DNA of 64,000 bases, taken from contig NC_087381.1 in NCBI RefSeq assembly GCF_963675165.1, positions 806,001-870,000 on the forward strand, written 5' to 3'. Below are positions 31,901-46,900 of the stretch, in pieces. Both the position numbers and the translations under genes were made by a program. Origin of the DNA: Halichondria panicea (taxonomy: Eukaryota; Porifera; Demospongiae; Suberitida; Halichondriidae). How positions within the stretch are numbered: position 1 is the first letter of the stretch; each line of letters opens with the position of its first letter. Below the pieces are notes generated by a model that had not been told where the DNA came from, searched no databases, and worked only from the letters and a program-made list of their open reading frames with translations.

Positions 31901-34900
31901 TTTCGTCAGGGCCCTCAGGGAATAATTGAATATGACTTACCTAGTCACTCGGCCATGGCAGATATTTCATATCTTACTCATTAGTTGTTTTTCAGTTACT
32001 CAAGAATAAAGTTTCCTGTAATGATATAACTATACGTACGTACGTTTGTGCTCGTAACCAACTATGCATGTCTCTGATATTAATGAAGAGTTGAAATATT
32101 ATTTTATTTATTTATTTATTATGCACATTTTCTTTCTTCAGTGAGAGGCGAGGATTTCATGATTAATGACACAGAGGTGACCTTCTATCACCAAGGCGAC
32201 ATGATGGAGGTTTGTCTGGAGCTGGTTATTGTTAACGACTTGTTTATTGAAGATCTCGAGAGATTCACAATTGACGTTGTCCCTAACAACCCGTACGATC
32301 GCATCCTTGGGAACAACCGAACAGAGATCTCTATAGAAGATAATGACTGTAAGTTACTATAGGCAGTGATAATAATTATTATAGTCACAGGGTGACAGGA
32401 TTTTGAAGTAGTCTAGAGCTAGAGGGGGAAATAAGGCATGCTTTGAAAAGTAACCAGAAAATATTGCTAAAAAAAGGTCAACTGTTATTTCAATACCCTG
32501 TTAGTATGTAACATTGCCAGCTATGGACACTCAGTCATACAACTAGTACCTGAATGCAACTTTTATGCTACTGCTTTCACTTTCATTTTAATCCATTCTG
32601 CTAGTTTGCAACGTAATTAACAAGTTTGTACGAGTAAATATTCTTGGCTGTAAGGAAGTTTTTTATTTTACGATAATTATTTAAAATCCTCACGCATGTC
32701 ACAGTTGCCGAATTTGTGTCACCGTTTAATGCGATGATAGCCATGCGTGAATCTGATTGGTTCCCTGAGAAGGAACCACGGTCGTTTTGCCTCGTTCCAA
32801 CCAACAGAACAAGAGACTACCTGCGGAGAAGCGTTGCGGTGACCTTTACACCTAGCACGTTGGGAGCAAGTAAGTTCACAAATTGCATAATAATAAGGAT
32901 TATATACAACGGATTTCTATACCGTATCTTTTTGACAGCCACTAATATTAAATTTGATATAGCGTACTATGTGATAGCTAGATCTCCCTAAGAGCTTTAT
33001 TGATCTTAGCTATAGTTATCGGCAGTGAAAGCAACTTCTTCTAAGTTATTAATTAAAAAGTGTGTTTCCTTCTGTTCGGGTAGTGGCTTTAACAGCCTTA
33101 TTGTTCCGGGCCCAAATTGTTGGTTTATATGGTTCTATAAGTATTGGGTGGTTCTCCTCAGCCCTTTAGTCTGACATTAACAGTATATATGCCTCAGATT
33201 TTTGGACTACATGTACATAATTATGTAAGCATACATTTCGGTTGATAGGCATGCGCAGTTAACTGAATTACGTGTATATAGCTACAAAAGTCAATGTAGC
33301 TGGGTTGATTCAAACTAAGCACCCACTAACGTACGTATGACCACACCACCTTCAGTGATGGGCGAGGACTTCATGCTGTACGGAACAATGCAGACCTTCT
33401 ATCAAGACAACACTTCAGTTTGCCTGCAGCTGCGTATCATCAACGACCGTCGTATTGAATACACCGAGAGCTTTGCCATCGAAATCTCATTGGATAACCC
33501 TGACGACTCTATCGTGGGCGTGAATAGAACAGAAATCTCCATTGCCGATGACGACTGTAAGTTACTATCTATATGTTACACGTACGTACGTACACGTAAA
33601 AGAAATTTAATGGCTTACATTACATGGTCAACAATTTAACAGTGTATTTTGTTGGTTTTTTGTAATCCTCTGCTTCAGTTGTATAATTAGAATTATGTAC
33701 GTATGTGCTTTCTAATTAACCAATACATGTATATTACGTATAATTAAGTTCAATTCTTGCTCGTCATGTTGTACGTATATTTATACAGTTGTTGTGATCG
33801 AGTTGGAGCTGGTCGCTAACGATGGCTATGTGTCGGAGGGAGTGGACAATTTCAACGTATCGGAGGGAGACACTTTCAACGTGAACCTCGTACTGGTAGA
33901 TGTAATGGATGGACTGGAAACAGACGTGGAAGTCAATGTAACCGTTGGAGGTACGTTTATATGTGTGTGTGCATGTGACTCGATCAATAATCATGTGACA
34001 GTACGATAAATAGCTAGCATAATTGAAGCATATCAATAATTTATTTGTGGTATTACTATTATTAGGCCAATAACATACGAATTGCTGATGCGATACAATT
34101 ACATGTTTACAATGTACTACATGTGGGAATGCAGCCGATACTGTATACTTGAGACCACACCTACTAGACCACACCTACTTTCTGTACTGTACGTATATTT
34201 GTGTATAGTATCCATGTATTACGTACAAACGTATTTCCTTCTTTATTGCCCTACAGTCAATTCGCTTGTAGTGAGGAGACATGTTGAAGTCTATGCAAGT
34301 TCTAACGAGTTTTCTCCTTTCGGGGTTCAAATACTGACCATACCAAGCTCTTCAATGAACGGAAGTGTAGTTTCTCTGACGGTAACTGTAGTCGATGATG
34401 AGATAGTCGAGAATGACGAGGGACTAAGGATTAGTGTTAACCCTGGCAACCAGTATCAGGTGACTAACGAACAAGCTGGAACTGTGGTCCTCACCATTAT
34501 GGATAATGACGGTAAGTGCATGTACAACGTGTACAAAACACTTTTAATAATGGACAAATTATGTCCAGGTGACGTATCATTATAGAGGGGGGCTTATTTC
34601 GAAGAAGTACGATCATTTTTACTTAAAAATGCAAACCTTATTAGAGACACAATCTAAGTCAACCGCCTAACATACGTATATTGTTATAAATATTGCATAT
34701 TATGTAAAGAGTTTAGAACTTGCTTTTGCTTTCCCCGTAAATCTCTTAATTAATATAAAGGTTGTGTTATTATCTCATACGTATACGTATTATATCAGGT
34801 GTTTCTCTGTTCTTGTCGACCAATGAGATTATGAGCCTCGAGGGTGGTGAGATCAGTGTCGCCGTGTACGTGGACATGGAGTCACCAGTACGTAACAGAG

Positions 34901-37900
34901 ACGTACAAGTGAACGTTACCATCGACTACAACAATGCTGGTACGTACAAAAAACTGTCCACAATTATACACATGTAGACACTACTAAGACAAATTTACAT
35001 ACGCATGCAGTTTATAAATTCTTAATTGTAAGAAATTTGTCTTTCGTACGTACATGTGTATACGCGCCTTTTTTTATATATAACACTAAAGTTTTGAAAA
35101 TTAACTTAAATTCTGGTAATCCAATTTCAATGATATTCTGAAAGCTTGCAATGAGCCCTTATCAAATGATGTATGGTATGTGAACATTTCTATTTTTGCA
35201 AGAAATTTATTCGAGTCTACGTATCTTTTAACTCTATACAGATGCAAACGACACTGGTAATTTCAGTCAAGTTCTTGTCTTCACTCCTGATATCAATGTC
35301 ATCACTGTCACTATCCCCGTTGTCGCCGACAACATTGTTGGATCTGATAAGATGTTCACGGTGAACTTCAACCCTACAAATAGTCTCGACACTTTCATCG
35401 ATGGCTCTAATAGCGTTTCCGTGACGATTATTGAGAGTAAGTTACAGTAACCGTATTGGGTTTTAAAATGACACATTTTTTTTTCGTTTTTACGAATTGC
35501 AAATTTTTGCATAATTCGCATAATTGGAAATAACATGTACGTATATGTACCATGCAATGATGATTGCTGTGTGTTGCTAGGTGCCAATCTGACGCTGACC
35601 CAGAGGAACATGATGGGCATGGAAGGGGACGTGGTTGAGGTGTGTGTAGCACACGCCCACACACTCGAGGATAGCGTCTCAGTGCTGCTCACTCTGATAA
35701 CAGGCACTGGTACGTCGTAGTAATACCATAAGTCTGTTATTATACGTTATAATCATCGTGCAGCTTGTGTGTGTGTGTACGTATAATTATGTATTATACA
35801 AAAGATTCCTATTGGACGCTCAGTATAATTATATTGGCTGCATATACATATAGCTACGTACTTATAATAATTGCTAAGTAATTATATCTCCCAAATATAT
35901 GTACAATGTAAGTGCACTGAAATATTATGAGTTACTGTCACTCTTAAAAGCATGAATTCTATGCAATATTCTTTTTCATTGTACCTACGTATTTCATAAT
36001 ACAGCTGAAGAGGCGGACTTTGCCTTTTATGCCACGATGGAGCGCAGCTATACCGTCACCTTTAACAACATAACGTCCAACCAGATTTGTGTAAATGTAT
36101 CCCTGATTGATGATGACATCGCTGAGAATTCAGAGTCGTTTGTAGTTGTCTTGACAGCCATCGATACAGATGACACTATTGGGATCAACAGTACAAATAT
36201 AACCATTGCCGACAATGATGGTAAATGAAATCCTTACATTTGACATGTACGTAGACTTGCTACGTTTCCATGGTGTTGGAATCATCGTAGAGGATTAAGA
36301 TTGAAAGTTAAGAATTTTCTAGGATATAAGTTCGAGTTTTAGTGGCCACAGAATGTCTTGCGTATTTCATGCAGCCATTAAAATTTTTAATGGACTCTGT
36401 ATTATAGTATTAAGCTGCATGCTCGTATTAGTGCTATATATACACTGTATTACTATTAATAATATTTTGCTAGTGGAATAATCTTTGCCAATGAGCCAAA
36501 TCAGCAGAAAGTTGACCCTTTTGCGATCGATCTACTACATTGCGTTCTGGCAAGGATCGTGTGTATTTACCATGTTAGGTTTTGCGATTTTATTATTATT
36601 GCTAAGTTCACATATAATATAATTATGTTTGTCTTTGATGCTCGCAAAATTTTTATTGTTGTGATATATGCACATTTTATTTGTGTGTGTGTAGGTGTCA
36701 TGTTCAGCTCACCAGATGTGGTGGCCACTGAGACGAACGATGACCAAAATGTACTCGTGTGTGTTATCATGACTCCACCTGCCGGAGGTCTGGATAGAAA
36801 TGCAGCAGTTTCAGATGGAGAGTCTGGAGGTATTGTTTTAAGAAGCTATTTTATCATTAATTTCTTAAGTACATGTATGATAACCCCCCCCCCCCCACCC
36901 CTGCAGCATAACATAATTATTTGGCACTCTGGTCCCAAATAAACATTTAATTTTTATGTGCAAAAACATCCCCTCAACAAATAAATGCCACCTCTTCTAA
37001 TAACCAAATTTATTCCCCAAATAAATGATAGGAGAGTTGGTTGCACAACTGATAATGATGCTCAAGACGCTATATTATACTCCTCTGTCTCTCTCTGTAG
37101 TTACACTGACATTCTCACCAACTAATGTGGAACAGACACAGTGCGTTAATGTCACCGTTTTCGGGGACAGAATAGTGGAAAGCAACGAAACCGTGAATGT
37201 TACTTTCCACATTCAATACCCTCTGGATAGTATGAATGGTAGTCTTTACTTCTCAGCAAACATCATCATTGTGGACGATGATGGTAAGAACATCTATTTA
37301 AACAGCTGCAGTTAATTAGTGTGCAAAGTACGTGTACGTTTTTTTTACCAATGAAGCAGATAACAAGATGATTGCATCTGTGTACGTATAATTATACTGA
37401 TTACTCTTGAAACATTATTAAGTACGTACGTATATATTTTTTGCGATCAAGCACGTACGAAGTACAGGTATGAAAACGTATCGTATTTATGCATGGAGAC
37501 CATAATAATTATATTATAATTATAATGTTGTACTGTCTTTGTGTCCATTACAGGTGCCACTGTTAGCTTCACTATTCCGAGCCAAGATGCAAATGAGGAC
37601 GCTGGTAATGTGAGTGTGTGTGTCACGCTAGTTGACGTCGATGGTGGTCTCAATAGGACTGTACCGTACACCATCACATCAGGTGAGTATATATAAGTAC
37701 CATTTTTATATATAGTTACCGTATAGCAGGTAATTTTTGTGGGATAAAAAATTTGTTATTTTTATTGGCAAACTGATCTCCACGAAAACATAGGCATGGT
37801 TTATCGGAACGCATGTATTGAAGTCAAACGAAATTTTTACCCCACGAAAATTATCCGCTATTAGACAGTATATTCTCTTTAATATTCTAATTAATGGACA

Positions 37901-40900
37901 CTCTCTTCATAATTATGTTTTACCGTACAGACATGAGAAATATATGGAACGATGAATTTCCTGGAAATTCATCGGCTGGTCAGGAGAAATGCATCACTGT
38001 GTACATTGAAGAAGATCAAATCGTTGAAGATCCCGAAATCAGGGTATTCACGCTGGCTGTTGTCAATGGCAACGATCTCCTTGGAGACATCGTAACACAC
38101 AATGTGACAGAGATTGATAATGATGGTAGGAAGTGTAATTATGTTTTTTGTACAGCTTTTAATTAGTGTGTCCGAAAGTTAGTTTTCTGCTTCTATAGGA
38201 AAATAAAAACAAATTATCGGGATTATAATAGTTTATAGTATGCATGTTCACATAATATTAAAAGTCAGTCATTTAACTATTATGTATACACCTGTACATG
38301 TGTAGGTGTTTCCATCACCCTGATGCCCATTGGTGAGGTCATGGAGAACCAAACAGTTGATATTGAGTTCTTTGTAGAGGGTATACTTGACAAAGACATC
38401 ACTGTAACAGTCTACATTGAGGAAGGTAAGTATTCGATGGATGTTGATAACTATGATACAATTTTATATTGTCGGGAAGTTCTCGTTTGTGTTATAATTA
38501 TGCCTAACTATATTCTGTGTATAGTGTAATTATGGCTCTTTGTGTTACTGTGCACAGAACGCACGGTATTTTGCACATAATTATGTCTATTATACCTATA
38601 CTGTTACCCTCAGCAAATTTTACCCTTTATACAGTGTGTCTGACAGGCTGGGTACGTAGCTCTGTATATAGTTTTGTGTTAGCTATGTAGCATTTAATAT
38701 TTTTGACCATTTCCAGATTTGAGTGAAAAATTTTTCTCTCCATTTAATAGATACGAACGACACGATGATTATCGATGGTGATCTGATTGTGTCTGATAAT
38801 GGCACATATACAGTCGTACTGGTTGTCATTGGTGACAGTATCATCGAGAACCCAGAGACATACACAGTTCAGATCAGGTCTGATAACACCTTCGATGAGA
38901 TCGGACCAGCACAGGACTTCACCATTATCGATCAAGATGGTAAGATTTCTCACTCTTCATCTCATCATAATTATAATTAAAACAAGCTAGGGTGCATCTT
39001 TAAACTTGAGTCTAGAATACGTATTTTGTGTGCATGGGGCTTTCAATAATCTATGCCTTGTGTCTCCTATAATGAAGGCCTCTCTCAAATTGTAGCCTCC
39101 TTTGCCAGCAAAATGAAACATTTAGTATAACCGCAAAAAATTAATAGTAATTACTGTGTTTTGTGTGGGACTTACGTATGATGGACCAATTTTACCATCT
39201 TAAAAGACTAATGTGTATAAATTGTAAAATAGTGATACGGCTATAAAGTAAATTGACATTTCGTTCCTCAGGAGCCACAATTCAACTAGACCTTATCAGT
39301 GACATCACTGAAACTGATGAAGATGTCAACATCACCGTCTCATTCTCAGTGATGGGAGTGTTTGAGAGGCCATCGACCGTGACCGTCGGCTTGGTTCCAG
39401 TGGGTAAGTATATCACTGTAGCTATGTTTGAAATGGAATGCTTATAAACTTTTAATCAAATGACATTATTTATTTGAACAACTGTACCAACTGAAAGAAC
39501 TTCCATAAAACCACACAATAAATTTGAACCACCAGGACTAAAGTTATGGTCACTCAAAGAGCTTTCTAAACCTATGTATTAAACAGAAGTCTGTGCCAGC
39601 TAGTACAGATTTAAAAATTCCCTGTGTATAGAGGAAGGAAAGAGAAATACTTGACATCAACTTAATGTGTAACTATGATGTCATACCTCGCAGATACCAA
39701 CGATGTCAGGATTGTCAATAATGTTATAACAGTTGCTGAAAGCGGAGGGTACACCGTAACCATGGTGATAGTGGGAGATGTACTGATTGAGAACACTGAA
39801 GACTTCCGATTGATGTTTGTATCCGACAATGACAACGATGTCTTCTATCAAGGTCTCGGTCCCGAGATGATTGAAGATGGTAACCTGAGTTTCAGTGTGA
39901 TGGACAATGACGGTGAGTTGCTATAGCAACATGTAATCACTACCGGCCCAGTAAGACACAGAATCCCATGACACAGCCGCACATAAGACTGTAGAGTACA
40001 TTTATTTTAAATAACTGCTAAGTTTTGATTGCCTGCAATAGTTCATAGCTATCATAATTAAATGGGTATTTTTTTTAATAATAATTTATCTATCTGAGCA
40101 GGTGCTATCTTTACCCTGGCCACTATCAGTGATGTCACTGAGACTGATGTTGATATCACCATTCCCGTCAACTTCACTGTGACAGGGCTGTTTGAGAGAA
40201 ACTCGACCGTGACAGTCCGACTAGCTCTGGGTGAGTTGAGTATGTAGTCCATAAATAAAGATCATTTGGTAATAGCTAGTATTTTAAATCTTCCTTTAAC
40301 ATAATTTACAGCATTTAGCTATGTACAGTACATACTTTAAAAGACTCTGCGTATGTCTTTAAAATTGTAGTTTGGCTTCAAAGTTCAATTCCATTTTCCC
40401 AAAGCATAATTATACAAGTCTTGGTGCATGTATATTTACCTTTTGGCAAATCTATTGTTTGTATAATTATTACCGTATAGCGAGTAATTTTTGTTGGTGT
40501 AAATTTTTCGTATGAACTTACCAATTAATTTTTATATATTCGTTGTTGTTCTCCCGCTATTAATTTTTATATCACAGACACGAATGATGTCATTATTGCC
40601 AATGGAGAGGTAACTGTTTCTGTTGCCGGGGACTATTATGTCGAACTGGTTGTCGTTGGCGATGAGATCGTAGAGAGTGATGAAACCTTCACAGTGGAGA
40701 TAGCCGTGTCTAATCCACTGGACACCACTCCTGGTCCCACGCAGACATTCACTGTATCCGATGACGATGGTACGTATAATATTTCTTATAATAATTATTT
40801 TTTATTGTGAGCAACCAGATTATAGGCCCTATAAAAACAAAAGTATGAATCAATATCTCAACAACTATCCAACTCCATATTGCTATATGTGTACCTGCGT

Positions 40901-43900
40901 ATGATAAGTACAGTTTACTGTGCTCGCTGGCTTTTCAAATGCGTATAATTTAATAATTAGCACGTTTGATGCTCGTAGTAATACTACCATGAACACGTGC
41001 AGGTGCTGTCATCACACTGATGGCTATTGGTAACGTCATGGAGGACCAAACAGTTGATGTTATGTTCTCCGTGGAGGGTACACTTGAGAAGAACATCACT
41101 GTAACAGTCAGCATTATTGGAGGTGGTAAGTACACACTCAACTTATATTAGTACAGTTGAATATAATTATGCAGTCATTTTCGTTTGTTGTAATCATTCA
41201 AATTTCATGGGCTGCCTTTTGCTTTGCATGCAAGCTAGCAGCGGGTATATTTCTAGGATATAAAATGTTCACGGTTTTCGCTGATTTTAGTTTATACCCT
41301 CGAAATATACCCGCTATAAATGATGGTATAAAATTAATAAGCATTGTTCTGTCACTAATTTTATACATATACGGCTTCCTTCTATATATAATTACGTTTT
41401 TGCATGCAAGCTGTGCATGCATGGAATTTCTATGTAAATAGCTAGCTATTGATTTTCATTGATGGACCGATCGAACTTTGATCTCTCATTGAACAGATAC
41501 AAACGACGCCATGATCATGGATGGTGTATTTATCGTGTCCGCCAGCGGATTATATACAGTCGTACTGGTTGTCATTGGTGACGCTATCATCGAGAACCCA
41601 GAGACATACACAGTTCAGATCAGCTCTGATAACACCTTCGATGAGATTGGACCAGCACAGAACTTCACCATTATCGATCAAGACGGTAAGAGAGGTCATT
41701 AATTTAGAGTACATACAGGATTAGCATCTTAGACTGTTATTAATTTGAGTGTAGAATGTGTTCATGATAATTATATTATTTCTTCAAGTAAAAGATAAAT
41801 TTGCGATTATCAGATTGTACGTTTAGATCGAGCTAGATTACACAAATCTGTGATGGGCCAAATCCATCGTTTTATAAACTATAGGGTCCTGATTATAATT
41901 ATGCAATAATGTTTTGCTCTCATGCAGGAGCAACAATTACATTAAGCCCTATCGACGTCATCACTGAAACTGATGAAGATGTCAACATCACCGTGTCCTT
42001 CTCAGTGATGGGAACGTTTGAGAGGCCATCGACCGTGACCGTCAGTTTGACACAATCGGGTGTTTCTGAATCGGGTAAATAAATAACTATTGTAGCCATT
42101 ACGATTGCATACAAAGCTGTGATTATATAACTGTACGTTCGTATATGTGCATAATCAAGGTACGCTATTACCATAGTAACCATGCAAGTGTTACATCTTG
42201 TGCTTCTTTGCAGATATAAACGATGTCAGGATTGTCTACGACGTTATCAATGTTGCTCAAAGTGGAGAGTACACTGTAACCATGGTGATAGTGGGAGATG
42301 TACTGATTGAGAATACGGAACAGTTCCGATTGATATTTGTATCCGACAATGACAACGATGTCTTCTATCAAGGTCTCGGTCCCGAGATGATTGAAAATGG
42401 TAGCCTGAGTTTCAGTGTGATGGACAATGACGGTGAGTTGCTATAGCAACATGTAATCACTACCGGCCCAGTAAGACACAGAATCTCATTAGTTAGGAAA
42501 CACAGCCACACATAAGACTACATTTCGTTCCTCAGGAGCCACAATTCTACTAGACCTTATCAGTGACATCACTGAAGAACTTTGATTGTCACTTGTTCAT
42601 TGTTACCCATGCAGCTACTATAATACAACTCCGTTATTTAAGAAACAGTGCATCTATACGTGTATAGAAGCATACTGATATTAATGGCCATCATGATAAT
42701 TATGGCTATTGCACTACTTAACTAAAACATTTTCCTTTCATGAATACCTAGGTGCTATCTTTACACTGGGTGAATTCGAAGTTGCCGAGGAGACTGACGT
42801 TGATATCACCATTCCCGTCAACTTCGCTGTGACAGGGCAATTTGAGAGAATGTCGACCGTGACAGTCAAACTAGCTCTGGGTGAGTGGAATGCATGCTTT
42901 ATAGTGCTCAGCAATCGTAAATTGCGCATCTTATTTAGGAATAACCTTATAGCGTACTGTCACGTACATATATCATGTTTTTTACAATCCCTATATTATT
43001 GTGGTTTATTTGGCTCCAAAGTTTCTACAACAGGAAAATTAATTTGGCGAGTCTTTCAATTTGGCAATTATTTTGGTGAATTCTACTAAAAACTGTTCTA
43101 AAAATGGCACATTTGCCAAGTATAATACTTGCCTTTATGTGGTATTTCTCAAAACATGTGCCATCCATCTTTCATTGATCCCCAAGTTGAGATTTGTTTG
43201 CATGTATATTATCACAGACACGAGTGATGTCATGATTACCAATGGAGAGGTAACTGTTTCTGTTGCCGGGGACTACTCTGTCAACCTGGTTGTCGTTGGC
43301 GATCAATTCGTAGAGGGTAGCGAAACTTTCACAGTGGAGATAGTCGTGTCTAATCCACTGGACATTTCTGGTCCCTCACAGATACTCACCGTATCCGATG
43401 ACGATGGTACGTATATTTGGTATAATAATTTAATGACGTAACATTATGAGCACAAAATATTTCTAAACACCAACACCATGCACCATGTTAATTGGTTTGA
43501 AAATTGCAACTATTGTGCAGTTGTATACAGTTGCACCTTCCAGCCACCATAATTCATTATCTTTAGACCACTTAATCTCAGTCGCTCTATATAATCTCAG
43601 CTGCATACGTATATTATAATTATAATTATAGATTTCTTAATGCTACTGAGATCAGGGAATTCCCCTCCCACAATTACTGCATTATAGCCCGGGGAATCCC
43701 CCTACCACCATTACTGCATTATAGCCCGGGGAATCCCCGTCCCACCATTACTGCATTATAGCCCGGGGAATCCCCGTCCCACCATCACTGCATTATAGCC
43801 CGGGGAATCCCCGTCCCACCATCACTGCATTATAACCTGGGGAATCCTCCTCCCACCATCACTACATTATAGCCCGGGGAATCCCCCTCCCACCATCCTG

Positions 43901-46900
43901 TGTATTGTAGTTCCACTCTCCGCGTCATTTAACCAGTGTGTGTACTGTTCCTGTGTCCATACATGCAGGTGCTATTGTTCTCTTGGAGACAACGATGGTT
44001 GATCTGGCTAAGGGAGATGCAGTGAGAAACACTACTCAAGTGTGTCTGAGCGTTACTTCTGATCTTGGTCTGCTTGAAAGAAATGTGACTATATCAACAA
44101 GTGTTGATGAATCTGGTAAGCTTGAAATATACGTAGCTGTGTATATATCTAACGTACGTAATTCAGTTATCTATTTATGGGTTCATCGACCAATTCTAAG
44201 TAATTTTAAAGTACATTAATTTTGTTGATTATTATGATATAATTTTATTCCCTTTATGCACAGGTTTAACTGTTGACAGTGAGCTCGCCATTACCATGGA
44301 AACAGGGAGGGTGTGCTTTGAAGTATCTGTCATTGACGATGGAGAGGTCCTAAATTCAGTCCTCTCTTTCCAAATCACCTTCTCTCTAAGATGGCCGGTT
44401 GATAACTTTGAGCAATTCTTCATCACTACCATTTATGGTAATTTTGTATTTTGCATGTATAGATTACGACGATTAGATTATAATTATAACATCATGTGGC
44501 TCAACGACACAGTAATAAACAAATCCCTGCCTAGCTGGATTTACAAACCTCTTATTATGGAACTCCGTAATTAAGCTAGAAAAAAGCCAATGATTAATGA
44601 AGATGACTTAATTGCATAGCATACATAATAATTATTATAAACGAAAATAACTATTCACCATAGTACATGTAAATAAAAAATAGTATATGCTCAAGCTAGA
44701 TCTAACACACCTTCCTCCATGTTACAGTCACACCGCTGGTCACTGATGTCAACTACACTCCGTTCATTGATCTCGCTGAGGACGATGGCGTGAAACTACA
44801 GCGCCTGACCAACACCGACGATGGCTGCTCCAGCCTCATCTACATCAACAGTGGTCTTCCCTACGGTTCTAAGAGCGAGACGTCACTCAGGGTAAGGTTC
44901 CCTCAGGCTTATAATATTGTTACTATAATTATTATTTCATTTTCTTAAGAGCTTGAAAAATCTACAATTATGGTCTGATTTCAAATTTACAGATACTTCC
45001 TACTGCATATAATAATAGCATGTTTTGAGGGAAATGTGAAGTTATTCATTGTACATATGTATACATACCGTGAGGCTTCGTATTCCATTGGTCGTCATAA
45101 TGCGTAAGTGAAAAGCAATTAATAGCTGTACGTATAGTTCTGTTTTCACAACATCAATTTTCTTGATCTTCCATGCAGGTTTGTGCCAATGGAGCCATCT
45201 CAATTGGCACTGAACATTTCAATTTCTTTTCTCCGAGTCGATTCCCAAGCTCTTCGAGTCAAATCAGTTCCTCTAACGTCTTGGCCCCGTACTGGAATGA
45301 CCACGACTTGCGTGGGGATGGGAGTTCTATAAACTACAAGGTCTACACCCGAGAGCAGGGCAGTCGGGTCAGTGATGCAAAACTAGATGCTATCAGTCGT
45401 TTGATTTCAAATAAAGAAGAACTCAGTTTCAGTGGAATATGGATGCTTGTAGCCGAATGGAACGGTGCACCTGCCTATCCGTTTAATACTGACAAACCTC
45501 CACGAAATACGTACCAAGCCGTAGTGGTTACGGATGGTACTCAGACGTTTGCCGTGTACACTTACAACTGCGAGCAACTGGAATGGGAAAGCGGACAAGG
45601 TAGCAGCGTGTACTCCGTTATCGGCTACAATATTAATGATGGAAATTCACTCTTCTCATCAGTCAATCCATTTATGAATCATCCGTTAAGCAGGTCCAAA
45701 GGTGTCCGATCGGTAGCATGTATGAACAATCCCCTCCGTGTGGAGTGGTCGAACCTCGTGTATCTAGTCGGTAACGACACGGGAGCTGGTCAGCTTGCTA
45801 GGGCAAACTGCATCAACAGAGCTAATAAAGATCAAAGCTCGTTTCAGGCGAAGTCATTTAACAGTCAACCGTGTCCCTGCTCCTTTGCTCAAGCGGGGCG
45901 TGATAATCGTTATAGATTCGCCCGTAATACTTTATTCTTCATCACTAGAGATACTAGTTTCTTTGATAATTTCTGTTACGTACAGCGTTTCCGTTCCACC
46001 AATGGTGTTCAACTCTGCTGCTATAGTCGACAGTGAGTTTGTACAATTGGGTATATAGTATTGAGTGGGATAATTTTTCACCCTTGGACTAAAATCCTGG
46101 ATGCGGCCCTGACCGTAGAATATAGTTAGCAAGGTTACCGTATAGAGGGTAATGTTCGTGGGGCAAAATATTTGTGGGTTAAAGATCTGACCACGAATAT
46201 TTTACCCACGAAGGAAGCGACCTTGTCTACCTTTACCTGCAGTGCAATCAGCAACCAGGAAAATATTATCCACGAAATGACTAAAATTATATTGCTTCAA
46301 CCACTAATATTCCCCCCCCCCCCAAAATTACCCGCTATACGGTATCTAATAATGGGAACGATGTGGAGGGAGGCCGGTAATTTTAGAGAGACACCTCATT
46401 AATTAGTGCTTTTCCGAAATTATATTTATATAATACACCATTTCCCGTAGGTCTGGAGCGTTGCTAGGAGACCGTACATCTGGCAGCGATGCAAGTAGTA
46501 GCTCTCTTCTGCGATTCAATCCATTTTCTCAGCAATCGGATTATCTAGAGTTCGACTACAATTTCCAAGAGAGCTGCTGTAAGAACAGTGACATGTGTCA
46601 AGAGTACACACGTCTGCGCCCCAGTCATGACTGTAGCTCGTATAGGCCTCAACGGAGAGGTATGTATAATTATGATTGTCATTATGGTATTATGAGCGGC
46701 CGCTGTTATACAGCAGTGCTAGAAATGATTTTTTATTGACTGTATATATGGTCAAATGTCATTTGTGCCTGGTCATACTGACTGGACACATGCATGGTCA
46801 TTCTAATTAAACGTCCGGTCAATGACCAATGGCTGTGAGTAATTTCCAACACTGATACATACGTAGAGAGAGTGTTACTTGCATACATAAGTGAACTCAC

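Larger units (their letters stand above)
28822..44437 (+). other. Gene 5: 17 tandem Calx-beta domains, two exons each
   Basis: Exon pairs: 28822-28971/29278-29481; 29949-30104/30390-30596; 30876-31031/31210-31407; 31651-31818/32142-32348; 32705-32869/33356-33556; 33789-33950/34257-34511; 34799-34939/35242-35436; 35581-35709/36005-36220; 36695-36829/37101-37283; 37554-37682/37931-38125; 38306-38425/38751-38939; 39272-39403/39694-39912; 40102-40230/40578-40769; 41003-41125/41497-41685; 41928-42074/42214-42432; 42752-42880/43218-43406; 43969-44115/44264-44437. The second exon typically reads VVxDxxxExxExFxVxL and ends in DNDG or DDDG, the Calx-beta signature of the Na/Ca exchanger regulatory repeats and integrin beta-4. 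All borders are phase 1. The last domain lacks the DNDG end and is degenerate. Confidence 0.88.

Noticed and set aside
43644-43902. 37-bp repeats considered as CRISPR
   Set aside because: They are head-to-tail copies with no spacers between them.
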